From UMGS902 sp045538895 (lineage in GTDB: Bacteria; Bacillota; Clostridia; Oscillospirales; CAG-272), in contig JAZQEH010000017.1 of NCBI GenBank assembly GCA_045538895.1, positions 1 through 45,636 on the forward strand: a stretch of DNA of 45,636 bases, in the 5' to 3' direction. Positions 15,609 through 24,702 of this stretch are shown in pieces. The position numbers and the translations under genes were made by a program. The stretch's first letter is position 1; the number at the start of each line of letters is the position of its first letter. The notes under the pieces are model-generated. The model was not told the DNA's origin. It did no database searches and saw nothing but the letters and a program-made list of their open reading frames with translations.

Positions 15609-18600
15609 ATGACGAGAAATTCTTTTTCCCGTAAGCTGTTCGTTTTTCTTGTATGTGCAGTTATGATAGCTGCTTTGGCACTCTGTGCATCTGCAGCTGA
15701 CAAAACCGTGTATCTTGATGCTGCAAACGGCGATGATTCGTATGCAGGCAATGATGCATCCTCCGCATACAAGACTCTTGACAAAGCGATTGAAGCCGTT
15801 AAGGACGGCGGTACTATTGTGCTTGTGTCAAACTATACGATTACTTCCGACTATGTTCAGCCTGAGCATAGCGGTGAAATTGTTATCACGGCGAAGGACG
15901 GCACGACCGACTATAAGGCAAAGCTTGATTTTCAGGTTAATGTAAATTCGGGCACCTTCCATCGTCTGTCTGGACCTACTACATTCCGTGACCTCACAAT
16001 TTCCATGACAAACTTTGTCATTTTTACGGCTAATTTCCATCCGCTCACTTTTGACACGGGACTTACTGTTACAAACGGAGCAAAATGGGCATTTGTAGTA
16101 GGAGGTTATCACACTCCCGAAAGTGTGGACGTTGATGCAAGCCTTGATTCACACATCACTGTAAACAGCGGTACGATCTACAAGCTTTGCGGTTTTTCAC
16201 GTAACAAGGGTGCAGGCACGCTTACTCACACCGGTACCTCGCATATCACCGTAAACGGTGGCACAGTTACCGAGATTTACGGCGGCTCACTTGTAAACCA
16301 TTATGCAGGTAATACCGATATCACTGTAAACGGCGGTACGGTTTCTGTTATTTACACGGGCGGTGACGCAACACGTCAGATGCTCGGCAATGCCAAGGTT
16401 ACTGTTAACGGTGGTGTTGTAGGCAGTCTTAACGTTAACAACACCGTGGGCAATGCAGACGTATATCTTTACGGCGGCAGAGTTGGCGGTGCAAACGTTA
16501 CATATGCAAATGACAATATCAAAAAGAGTGCCGAGAAAGCACTCTCTTCAAAAAGCATTTTCTGCGATGCAAGTCTTTTTGGTACATCGCAGGTAGAACG
16601 CTTCAAGGCGGCGTTTGACAAGTATGAAAACCTTGCAGGTGTTTACGTTAAAGCAGGTGCTACGGGTGACGGTTCAAGTGCGGCAAATCCTGTAGGAACT
16701 CTGGCACAGGGCTTTGAGATCATCCGTCAGAACGGCGGTACGCTCTACGTTATAGGCACCGTTCCTTTCGGACTCGCTTCCGACTACGGTAAGGCAACAG
16801 AAAGCGTTACCTTTGCCGGTATTGAGATGGGACAGATTCAGTTTGCACCGGGTACTTACACCTTTGACGGTAACGTTACTTTCAAAAACGTAAGACTCAC
16901 CTCAAACGGTGCAATGACCTTTGTAGCCAAGGACGGAACTCTCACTATCGGAGAGGGTACTGCTACTCCCTACAGCGGATTCAGCCTTGCGGGCGCAGGC
17001 GAAACGAGTACTGTGACCGTCAAGGCAGGCAGCGTTGAGAAGCTTTCTGCGGGAATCGGCGGTAACGGTACTCACATAGTAAACGTGCTTGGCGGTTCTA
17101 TCGGTACAATCACCGCAGTACCGGGCAGCGGTTCGGTTGCAAATGCAGAAATCGTTGTTTCGGGCGGTAATATCAATGAACTTAATATCGCACAGAACAG
17201 TGTAAGCAGCAGTCTTACTCTCCGTTTGCGTGGCGGTAATATTTATAATGTAACTCTTGGCACGCTTTCGGCACAGTTGCTCTGCGATATCGAAAAGGCG
17301 AGAATTGAAAAGTTCAATATCACCGGCACACTTGCAAACGGTGCACTTATGTACGGTGACGGTGCAGATATGAACATTATCAATGCGATTTCTGCAAAAT
17401 TCGGTGAGAAGATTGATGCTAACCTTGTTTACCTTTCGGATAACGGTGCAGGGGACGGCTCAAGCACATCGGCAGCTCTCGGTGACCTCAATAAGGCTAT
17501 TGAGGCACTCGGCGGTGAGGACGGCACTATTGTAATAAGCGGTAAATACACCGTTGACAGTGCATACACCGTTAAAACACATACTAACAAAATTACAATT
17601 ACATCGTATGACTATATCAATAACTATGCAGAGTCGGGTGCGGCACTTGTGCTTGCGGCAAACCTCAATCTCGGCGGCGAAACTCTTATTGACGATATAG
17701 TTATCAACGTTCCCGCAACTGCGGTTATTTATGCAAAGGGAAGTCCTCTTACTATCGGTGAAAACGTTAAGACCGTGCTTACCAACAGTAACACCACTTA
17801 CCCCGGTATCGTTGGAGGACATAACAATCTGCTTGCATCGCAGGTTACAAACGTAACCGTAAAAAGCGGTGACTGGAGCAGTTTCCGTGGCGGTTATAAC
17901 TCAAACCGACTCCTCGCAACCGACCTTGTTCATAACGTGAATATTTCCGGCGGTACGTTCCACAGTTATGTTTCGTTCGCTTCCCGTGGCAATACCTCCG
18001 GTAAGGTAGTTGCAAACATTTCGGGCGGTACGTTCCTTGCAGGCGTATTTGCAATCTATGAGGAAGACGGCTCGGGATATGAGCTTAACTATGATATTAC
18101 ACTCAATATCACCGGCGGTGATTTTCAGGCGGCAATCGCTCCTGCAAAGAGCCTTAATACAGTGCTTCACGGTACGTATACCGTAAATCTTGACGGCGGC
18201 GAGTTCATGCACCTCACCGACCTTCGCGGTGCCGAGGATTTTGACGGTGATATGACAAGTAAGCTTAACATCGGCAAAAACATTAATATTAATGAAGAAG
18301 AAACGGGAACCACCTCGTTTACAAACCCCATCCGTTACAACAACGCAGACCCCAACCTCCTTTATAACGAAAAGGACGGCTTCTACTATTACACCTGTAC
18401 AGGCTCTACCACAATAGGTATCATCAAGGCGGCTAATATGGCAGACATCAAGACAACAGCCGCATATACAATTCTTGAAGAAACCGGCGGTATGAACCTC
18501 TGGTCACCTGAAATCTGGTATTTCACTGCAGAGGACGTAGGCAAAGAGAATGAGGGCTGGTACATGTTCATCTCGTTTGACGACGGTACAACTGCAAACC

Positions 18601-19949
18601 AGCGTATGCACGTTGTAAAGTGCCTTGACGGCGACAATCTTCTTGGACGCTGGGGCGACCCCGTTACAGGTGAGGTCAACAAGCCCCGTAAGATAGTGTT
18701 CCCGGAGGCTCCGGACGTTAACGTTGAAAGCCTTTGCGGCGGTATGTCGGTAAGTTACATCAACGGCAAGACCTACATCACCTATATCGGTGAAGCAGAC
18801 CGTGGTACTTCAAACTTCCATCAGACCGTAAACATCTGTGACTTTGAAAACCCCTGGACAATAGGCAAGCCCACAACCATCTGCGTTCCTACCGAGGAAT
18901 GGGAAATGGGCGGCTACGGTCAGGATAAAAACGGCAACTGGTACCCCAAGGTTGTTGAGGGTGCGGCAGCTGTATACGGCGATAACGGCGAGTACTACCT
19001 CATGTACACAGGTAGTGGCTATTGGACAATTTACTATCAGCTCAGTTACATGATTTTCAAGGGCGGCGACCCGCTTGATGCAAGCAACTGGGAAAAGCTT
19101 GGCAAACCTATCTTTGCACGTTCACCCGAGGTTAACGGTTGCGGTCACGCATCCTACATCACCGACCCGTTTGGCACAAAGTGGGCATCCTATCACGGCT
19201 ACCTCGGCCCCGATGCGTCCGACCGCCGTTGGTCACACTTTGAGCCTATGACCGTTGATGCAAACGGCGTTAAAATAGGTAACGGCAGCGGAATGCCGAA
19301 TAAGCTTGACACGGTTTACACCGTTCAGGCAAACCCCATGCCGCTTGCAAAGAAGATTTCAGGCTTTGGCACATCCGATGCTGAAAGCTTTGTACCCACC
19401 CGTACATACGCAGACCAGTTTACCGATGTTACAAAGGATAAGTGGTTCTACGAATACGTAAAGCTTGCATATGAATATGCACTTGCAAATGGTACTTCCA
19501 CCACAAAGTTCTCCCCTGATAACAAGTTTACCGTGGCACAGGCGCTTACTGCGGCATCCAACATCCATACTGCGTATAATAAGACGGCGGTTCGTGCGGC
19601 AGTGCAGGGTGAGGCATGGTATATTCCTTACGTAGAATACTGTATTCAGAATAATATTATTGCAAAAGAGCAATTTAAGGATTATAATAAGAATATCACA
19701 AGGGGAGAAATGGCAATGGTATTTGCAAACATTCTTCCTGACAGCGAGTATAAAGCGACACGTACCGGTGTGCCGAGCGACGTTGCGGCAGGAAGTGCGG
19801 CTTACAATGCTGTTAAAAAGCTTTATGAGGCGGGAATCGTCGGCGGCGACGCAGGCACGGGCAAATACCGTCCGGGTGATGAAATTGTCCGCTCGGAGGC
19901 ATGCGTAATCTTTACAAGAATTGCCGCACCCTCAAAGCGTATCAAATAG
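15609..19949 (+). CDS. Large SLH-anchored exoprotein: three beta-repeat domains + GH43-like propeller + three SLH
   Basis: A 1446-residue secreted protein with signal peptide at ~1-29. Three related beta-strand domains start near residues 33, 344 and 607 with VYLDAANGDD, VYVKAGATGDGSS and VYLSDNGAGDGSS, and carry many GGT/NGG turn motifs, suggesting a parallel beta-helix. Residues ~900-1250 resemble a five-bladed GH43-type propeller: NADPNLLY with Asp914 as likely base, WSPEIW, and VVEGAAAVYG with Glu1117 as likely acid. The middle Asp usual in GH43 is not obvious; the corresponding stretch reads NVESLCGGMS. Three SLH modules (from ~1265) end in ITRGEMAM and IVRSEACVIF, anchoring it to cell-wall polymers. 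It begins 12 bases after the AroD-like gene. The target glycan is unknown; GH43 enzymes commonly act on arabinan, xylan or related plant polymers. Confidence 0.78.
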   Translation: MTRNSFSRKLFVFLVCAVMIAALALCASAADKTVYLDAANGDDSYAGNDASSAYKTLDKAIEAVKDGGTIVLVSNYTITSDYVQPEHSGEIVITAKDGTTDYKAKLDFQVNVNSGTFHRLSGPTTFRDLTISMTNFVIFTANFHPLTFDTGLTVTNGAKWAFVVGGYHTPESVDVDASLDSHITVNSGTIYKLCGFSRNKGAGTLTHTGTSHITVNGGTVTEIYGGSLVNHYAGNTDITVNGGTVSVIYTGGDATRQMLGNAKVTVNGGVVGSLNVNNTVGNADVYLYGGRVGGANVTYANDNIKKSAEKALSSKSIFCDASLFGTSQVERFKAAFDKYENLAGVYVKAGATGDGSSAANPVGTLAQGFEIIRQNGGTLYVIGTVPFGLASDYGKATESVTFAGIEMGQIQFAPGTYTFDGNVTFKNVRLTSNGAMTFVAKDGTLTIGEGTATPYSGFSLAGAGETSTVTVKAGSVEKLSAGIGGNGTHIVNVLGGSIGTITAVPGSGSVANAEIVVSGGNINELNIAQNSVSSSLTLRLRGGNIYNVTLGTLSAQLLCDIEKARIEKFNITGTLANGALMYGDGADMNIINAISAKFGEKIDANLVYLSDNGAGDGSSTSAALGDLNKAIEALGGEDGTIVISGKYTVDSAYTVKTHTNKITITSYDYINNYAESGAALVLAANLNLGGETLIDDIVINVPATAVIYAKGSPLTIGENVKTVLTNSNTTYPGIVGGHNNLLASQVTNVTVKSGDWSSFRGGYNSNRLLATDLVHNVNISGGTFHSYVSFASRGNTSGKVVANISGGTFLAGVFAIYEEDGSGYELNYDITLNITGGDFQAAIAPAKSLNTVLHGTYTVNLDGGEFMHLTDLRGAEDFDGDMTSKLNIGKNININEEETGTTSFTNPIRYNNADPNLLYNEKDGFYYYTCTGSTTIGIIKAANMADIKTTAAYTILEETGGMNLWSPEIWYFTAEDVGKENEGWYMFISFDDGTTANQRMHVVKCLDGDNLLGRWGDPVTGEVNKPRKIVFPEAPDVNVESLCGGMSVSYINGKTYITYIGEADRGTSNFHQTVNICDFENPWTIGKPTTICVPTEEWEMGGYGQDKNGNWYPKVVEGAAAVYGDNGEYYLMYTGSGYWTIYYQLSYMIFKGGDPLDASNWEKLGKPIFARSPEVNGCGHASYITDPFGTKWASYHGYLGPDASDRRWSHFEPMTVDANGVKIGNGSGMPNKLDTVYTVQANPMPLAKKISGFGTSDAESFVPTRTYADQFTDVTKDKWFYEYVKLAYEYALANGTSTTKFSPDNKFTVAQALTAASNIHTAYNKTAVRAAVQGEAWYIPYVEYCIQNNIIAKEQFKDYNKNITRGEMAMVFANILPDSEYKATRTGVPSDVAAGSAAYNAVKKLYEAGIVGGDAGTGKYRPGDEIVRSEACVIFTRIAAPSKRIK

Positions 19950-19958
19950 GAGGCATAA

Positions 19959-22007
19959 ATGAAAAAGTTAATAACGTTACTTTTAATTTCGGTACTTGCA
20001 TTTGTATGCTCTGTATCGGTGCTTGCAGCCGATGCGGTGGTTATCTCCACCGCAGATGAGCTTTCCGCCATTATGAGCGAATCGGATAAGTGGTCGGGTA
20101 ACTACAAGCTCGGTGCTGACATTAACATGGCAGGCACAACACAGAGAGCAATGGGTAATTACGACGTTCCTTTTTCGGGTACGTTTGACGGCGACGGTCA
20201 TACCGTGAGCGGACTTAACATCCGTGCAGACGGCACCGCAGGTCTTTTTGGCGTAATAAGCGGTACTGTTAAAAACGTTACGGTTGCCGGTAACATCAAA
20301 AACACCTTTGAAGCATCGAGTGCCGAAACGAAAATCAGCGGTAAGTACCCCGGCACCGGCGGTATCGCAGGCGTGGCTCTTTCGGGTGCTACTGTTGAAA
20401 ACTGTGTAAACAATGCACAGGTTGAAGGCCCCGGTAACTGCGGCGGCGTAATCGGTGTTGTTTACAACTTCAGCTATGCGGCAATTAACGTAACAGGCTG
20501 TGAAAACAATGGAACTATCTATTCAACTGCAGGTAACTGCGGCGGTGTAATCGGCAGAGTTTACGTTTCAAGTGCGGCATTTCCTGCGGTAACTGTTAAG
20601 AACTGCGTGAACAATGTGGCGCAGACTCTTTCTGTTGATAACCGTAACCGTCTTGGCGGTATTGTAGGTTATCTCCGTTCCGAAGCCGGTGTGGTTGTTA
20701 TCGAAAACTGCACAAATAAAGGCGACATAACCGCGAAGAACGTAGGCGATGCGGCATCCAACGACTATCCCTATGCAGGTGGTATCGTTGCACGTATTGA
20801 GGCTGTAAGTGATTATTCATCTGCGGCACGTATCAGCAAATGCTCAAACACCGCAAAAATCACAAGCGGCAAGTATGCAGGCGGTATCGTTACATATATT
20901 CAGCGTGCGGCGGCATGCGGTGAGAACGTTACAGACGTAAGCGAGTGTATTAACACAGGCGATGTAGACGGTCCCCGTTTTGCAGGCGGTGTAGTAGGCT
21001 ATACCGAAAACAAGTGCGCAGAAATGACATACTCCGGCATCTATAACTGCGCAAACTACGGTAAGGTAACCGCAAGCGATTACAGCGGCGGTATCCTCGG
21101 CCGTCAGTACGGCTTCTCTGTAAAAGAGTGCTACAATGCAGGCAGTGCAACCGGCACTGTAGCAGGTGCTTTGGTTGGTATTGCAGAGGGACAGATCTAC
21201 TGTGAGATTGATAAGTGCTATTATCTTGATTCCTCGCATACTCTTGCAATCGGCAACAACAAGTCAACACTCACTATTGCTCTCGCAATGGAAAGCGTAG
21301 ACGCAAGTGCTGCAAAAGTAGATGGCACGTTCAAGAACCTCGATTTTGACAACGTGTGGAGAATAGGCGAAAGTGGCCCCACACTTAAGATGCTTACGGG
21401 CGACAGCACCTCTTCCAACGATAAGGATGAAGAAAACCTCTCTCCCTTTAAAGCAACAAGAACCTATGAAGGTCAGTTCACCGACGTTACCGAGGACAAG
21501 TGGTTTTACAAGTATGTAAAGACTGCATATGAGTATGCACTTGCAAACGGTACTTCCACAACTAAATTCTCCCCCGATAACAAATTCACCGTTGCACAGG
21601 CACTCACTGCTGCTGCTAATATTCACAGCGTATATTACGGCAAGACTGTTCGTGCGGCATATCAGGGCGAGGCTTGGTATGAGCCGTATGTGGGATACTG
21701 CATTGACAACGGCATTATCCGTTTCGGTATGTTCAGCGATTATAATAAGAACATCACACGCGGAGAAATGGCAATAGTTTTTGCAAGCATTCTCCCCGAC
21801 AGCGAGTACGCAGCAACACGCAGCGGCTCAAACCCTGACGTAACCATTGACATGGCTTGCTACAGTGCAGTTGCAAAGCTGTTTGCAGCAGGTATTGTCG
21901 GCGGCGATGCAGGCAGCGGAAACTTCCGCCCTAACGACGAAATAGTTCGTTCTGAAGCATGTGTTATTTTCACAAGAATAGCACTTGCCGATGAAAGAAT
22001 TAAATAA
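19959..22007 (+). CDS. GLUG-repeat surface protein with three SLH domains
   Basis: A 682-residue secreted protein with signal peptide ~1-24. Residues ~25-490 hold GLUG-type repeats. The first reads FSGTFDGDGHTVSGLNI followed by AGLFGVISGTVKNVTV. Later ones use GGIVGYL and CxNxGxI patterns, typical of adhesin or glycan-binding beta-helices. Residues ~505-682 are three SLH modules nearly identical in protein sequence to those of the preceding gene, although many codons differ. AGGAGG lies seven bases before the ATG and the gap is nine bases. Probably a non-catalytic wall-bound binding protein; no catalytic motif is seen. Confidence 0.82.
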   Translation: MKKLITLLLISVLAFVCSVSVLAADAVVISTADELSAIMSESDKWSGNYKLGADINMAGTTQRAMGNYDVPFSGTFDGDGHTVSGLNIRADGTAGLFGVISGTVKNVTVAGNIKNTFEASSAETKISGKYPGTGGIAGVALSGATVENCVNNAQVEGPGNCGGVIGVVYNFSYAAINVTGCENNGTIYSTAGNCGGVIGRVYVSSAAFPAVTVKNCVNNVAQTLSVDNRNRLGGIVGYLRSEAGVVVIENCTNKGDITAKNVGDAASNDYPYAGGIVARIEAVSDYSSAARISKCSNTAKITSGKYAGGIVTYIQRAAACGENVTDVSECINTGDVDGPRFAGGVVGYTENKCAEMTYSGIYNCANYGKVTASDYSGGILGRQYGFSVKECYNAGSATGTVAGALVGIAEGQIYCEIDKCYYLDSSHTLAIGNNKSTLTIALAMESVDASAAKVDGTFKNLDFDNVWRIGESGPTLKMLTGDSTSSNDKDEENLSPFKATRTYEGQFTDVTEDKWFYKYVKTAYEYALANGTSTTKFSPDNKFTVAQALTAAANIHSVYYGKTVRAAYQGEAWYEPYVGYCIDNGIIRFGMFSDYNKNITRGEMAIVFASILPDSEYAATRSGSNPDVTIDMACYSAVAKLFAAGIVGGDAGSGNFRPNDEIVRSEACVIFTRIALADERIK

Positions 22008-22040
22008 ACAACTCAAATCAAATCTATGGAGGGTCCAAAA

Positions 22041-23780
22041 ATGAAAAAACACTTACTTACTGCAGTTGCAGTTGTTATCCTTGCGGTAACATTCTGCATC
22101 GGTGCCTTTGCCGCTGACATTACGGTAGGCACTCCCGAAGAACTTGAGGCTATTATGCTCAACAGTGGCAGATGGGGCGATAACATCACTCTCACTGCTG
22201 ACATCGACCTTACCGGCAAGGTTCAGTCCCCTATCGGTACATATTCCAACCCCTTTACCGGCACATTTGACGGTGCAGGCTTTACAATCAAGGGCCTCGA
22301 CATCGCTAATGCGGCAACCGTTGCAGAGGGTGACGGCACACTCGCAACTCCCGATGATATCACCGTAGGTCTTTTCGGTGTAATCAAGGGTGCAACCGTT
22401 AAGAATCTCACCGTTGAGGGTAAGGTTACAAACAACTTTGTTCCCAAGAATGCAGAAACCAAGATTGACGGCAATCATTCCGCAACATCCGGTATCGTTG
22501 CAGTTGCTCTTCTCGGTTCACACCTCGAAAACCTCACTAACTATGCAGAGGTTGTAGGTCCTTGCCACGTAGGCGGCGTTGCCGGATATCTCCGCAACTT
22601 TGACGAGGATGGCGTAAACGGCACTATTACTGCTGTAAACTGCGTAAACTACGGCACCATGGTTCCTTCTCTCGGTAACTGCGGCGGCGTATTTGCAAGA
22701 CTTTACGCAAAGAGCACCGTTGACGGTATCGCTATTTCTCTTGACGGCTGTGTAAACTATGCAGACGTTACCTCTGCTTCTATCGACCGTAACCGTCTTG
22801 CAGGTATCGCAGGTTACGTTAGAACCGAAGAGGGTATCGTTGAAATCAAGAACTGCCGCAACGAGGGTACTCTCACCGGCGACGGCACAAACGCAGAAGG
22901 CAGCAACCGTCCTTTTGTAGCATCCGTTATCGGCAGAGCCGAGGTTCACGGTGTAGCCGCAAATCCTGAAAAGGGCACCGAGGTTTCGGGTACTACATCC
23001 GCACTTCAGATTTCAAACTGCGTAAACGTTGGTGAAATCAACAGCACATACTGCGGCGCAGGTATTGTTTCGCTTCTCAGCACTGCTGCAGTTTGCACCG
23101 AAAACCCCACGTTTATCACAAATTGCGTTAACACCGCAAAGGTTAGCGGCCCCTCTTATGCAGGCGGCATTATTTCCTACACTAACTGCACAAACCCCGC
23201 TGCTGATGAAAACGGCAATCCCTTGACACTTGTTGCTATCACTGACTGCCTTAATACCGGTGCGATTGAAATGGGCAGTTATTCCGCAGGTATCATCGGT
23301 CAGGTTAAGAACGTTATCGTTTCCAACAACGTTACCACTGAAAATATGGTATACAGAGTTGCGGCAGTTGACGCAGGTACTTACTCTGTTGTTGAAAACA
23401 ACTACTACGTAAAGGGTAACATGGTTGAAATGGCTCCCGTAGGCACAAACACCTCGCTTGCATTCGATCAGCTTACCGATGCATCCGTTTTCGCAACACT
23501 CGATTTTGAAAATACATGGGTAATGGGCGATAAGTGCCCCATGCTTAAGGTTGCTGCAAACGAAGAGGTTGAAATTGTTGCTCCCATTGATATCGGCGCA
23601 CTTATCCCCAACATTCCCGAAGAAACAACCGCTCCTGTAACTACAGAAGCTGTTGAAACCACCGCTGCTCCTGCAACTACCGGAGAAGGCGGCTTCCCTG
23701 TAGCTATCGTAGTTATTGCAGTAGTTGTTGTTGCTGTAGTAGCTGCAGTTGTAGTTGTGGTTGCTAAAAAGAAAAAATAA
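22041..23780 (+). CDS. GLUG-repeat surface protein with C-terminal valine-rich membrane anchor
   Basis: A 579-residue protein. Start 22041 is chosen because GGAGGG sits within the upstream in-frame codons at 22028-22033, a good distance before it. After the signal peptide (~1-23) comes a GLUG-like repeat region homologous to the preceding protein, beginning FTGTFDGAGFTIKGLDI, with repeated CVNxGxI turns. The end is an acidic stretch, a TTAPVTTEAVETTAAP linker, one transmembrane helix made almost only of Val, Ala and Ile, and KKKK. There is no LPXTG. So unlike its two neighbours it is membrane-tethered rather than SLH-bound, with the repeat domain outside. Possibly a binding partner that presents substrate near the membrane. 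Confidence 0.8.
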   Translation: MKKHLLTAVAVVILAVTFCIGAFAADITVGTPEELEAIMLNSGRWGDNITLTADIDLTGKVQSPIGTYSNPFTGTFDGAGFTIKGLDIANAATVAEGDGTLATPDDITVGLFGVIKGATVKNLTVEGKVTNNFVPKNAETKIDGNHSATSGIVAVALLGSHLENLTNYAEVVGPCHVGGVAGYLRNFDEDGVNGTITAVNCVNYGTMVPSLGNCGGVFARLYAKSTVDGIAISLDGCVNYADVTSASIDRNRLAGIAGYVRTEEGIVEIKNCRNEGTLTGDGTNAEGSNRPFVASVIGRAEVHGVAANPEKGTEVSGTTSALQISNCVNVGEINSTYCGAGIVSLLSTAAVCTENPTFITNCVNTAKVSGPSYAGGIISYTNCTNPAADENGNPLTLVAITDCLNTGAIEMGSYSAGIIGQVKNVIVSNNVTTENMVYRVAAVDAGTYSVVENNYYVKGNMVEMAPVGTNTSLAFDQLTDASVFATLDFENTWVMGDKCPMLKVAANEEVEIVAPIDIGALIPNIPEETTAPVTTEAVETTAAPATTGEGGFPVAIVVIAVVVVAVVAAVVVVVAKKKK

Positions 23781-23810
23781 ACCAATTTTATTCCCAAAGG
23801 AGATACAAAA

Positions 23811-24578
23811 ATGGAATTTCAAAAAATGATGTTTGATTTTTCAGGTAAAACCGCAATTATCACCGGTGCCGGCAGCGGCATGGGCAAGCTTCAAAGCGAG
23901 TGCTTTGCAGAAATGGGTGCAAACGTTGTACTTTGCGACGTAAACATCGAAGCTGCAGAGGCTGCTGCAGAGGCTATCCGTCAGAACGGCGGTAAGGCTA
24001 TCGCAGTTCAGGTTGACGTTCGTGACTTCGCACAGATCGAAGCTGCAAAAAACAAGACTCTTGAAACTTTCGGTTCTATTGATATTCTTGTTAATTTCGC
24101 AGGCGGCGCATCCTGCCGTATCAAGCAGGTTAAAGAGCAGTTCAAGGACTATCCTGTTGACGTTCTTGACTGGGGTATCGACGTTAACCTCAAGGGCCCG
24201 CTTTACTTTACAAGAAGCGTGATTGGTCAGATGATCGAGCAGAAGAGCGGCGTAATCATTTACCTCGGCTCTATTGTTGGTGCTGAAGGCGGCGGAGGAA
24301 TGTCCTGCGACTATAGCGTTTCCAAGAGCGGTCTTATGACAGGTCTGGTTAAGTCCATGGCACAGTACGGCGCACAGCACGGTATCCGTGCGGTATGCGT
24401 ATCTCCCGGTCCCGTTCTCACAAGAGAAGCAATGGCAAAGATGAAGACTCTTATCGGCAGAGCCGCAGAGCCTATCGAGGTTGTAAACCTTATCTCTTAC
24501 CTTGCTTCCGATGCGGCTTCCTCCATCACGGGTGTAAATATCCCGATTGACGGCGGACGCAGCGCAATGAAGGTATAA
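23811..24578 (+). CDS. Short-chain dehydrogenase/reductase (SDR)
   Basis: A 255-residue classical SDR with Rossmann TGAGSGMG at 18-25, DV at 63-64 and NFAGG in place of NNAG. The catalytic triad is Ser154 (LGSIVG), Tyr168 and Lys172 (YSVSK). INIPIDGG-like IPIDGGRS closes the fold. It is cytoplasmic and NAD(P)-dependent, and should oxidise or reduce an alcohol or ketone. It is last in the operon, 30 bases after the membrane-anchored gene with AAAGGAG upstream, followed by a terminator. With the AroD-like enzyme it is one of only two cytoplasmic enzymes in the operon, so they may act on the same imported compound, for example a polyhydroxylated cyclic acid. That is inference. Confidence 0.88.
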   Translation: MEFQKMMFDFSGKTAIITGAGSGMGKLQSECFAEMGANVVLCDVNIEAAEAAAEAIRQNGGKAIAVQVDVRDFAQIEAAKNKTLETFGSIDILVNFAGGASCRIKQVKEQFKDYPVDVLDWGIDVNLKGPLYFTRSVIGQMIEQKSGVIIYLGSIVGAEGGGGMSCDYSVSKSGLMTGLVKSMAQYGAQHGIRAVCVSPGPVLTREAMAKMKTLIGRAAEPIEVVNLISYLASDAASSITGVNIPIDGGRSAMKV

Positions 24579-24584
24579 ATCAAC

Positions 24585-24618
24585 AAAAGTGCATGTGTGT
24601 AAAACACATGCACTTTTT
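24585..24618 (+). terminator. Terminator of unit 3
   Basis: AAAAGTGCATGTGT/ACACATGCACTTTT stem followed by T-run, seven bases after the SDR stop. Confidence 0.88.
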
Positions 24619-24637
24619 CTATGCAAAATGCGGTTTG

Positions 24638-24666
24638 TTGACATTTTTATATGCGAGTGGTAAAAT
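24638..24666 (+). promoter_or_regulatory. Sigma-A-type promoter of the TIR operon
   Basis: TTGACA at 24638-24643, 17-base spacer, TAAAAT at 24661-24666; the gene starts at 24703 with AAAAGGGG upstream. Confidence 0.85.
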
Positions 24667-24702
24667 TAAAACAAAAGCAATTATCACAAAAAGGGGCAAA
24701 TT

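Noticed and set aside
23013..24644. Two ~268-codon minus-strand frames opposite the GLUG and SDR genes
   Set aside because: Cys/Asn-rich shadow translations without motifs; the plus-strand SDR has an intact Ser-Tyr-Lys triad.
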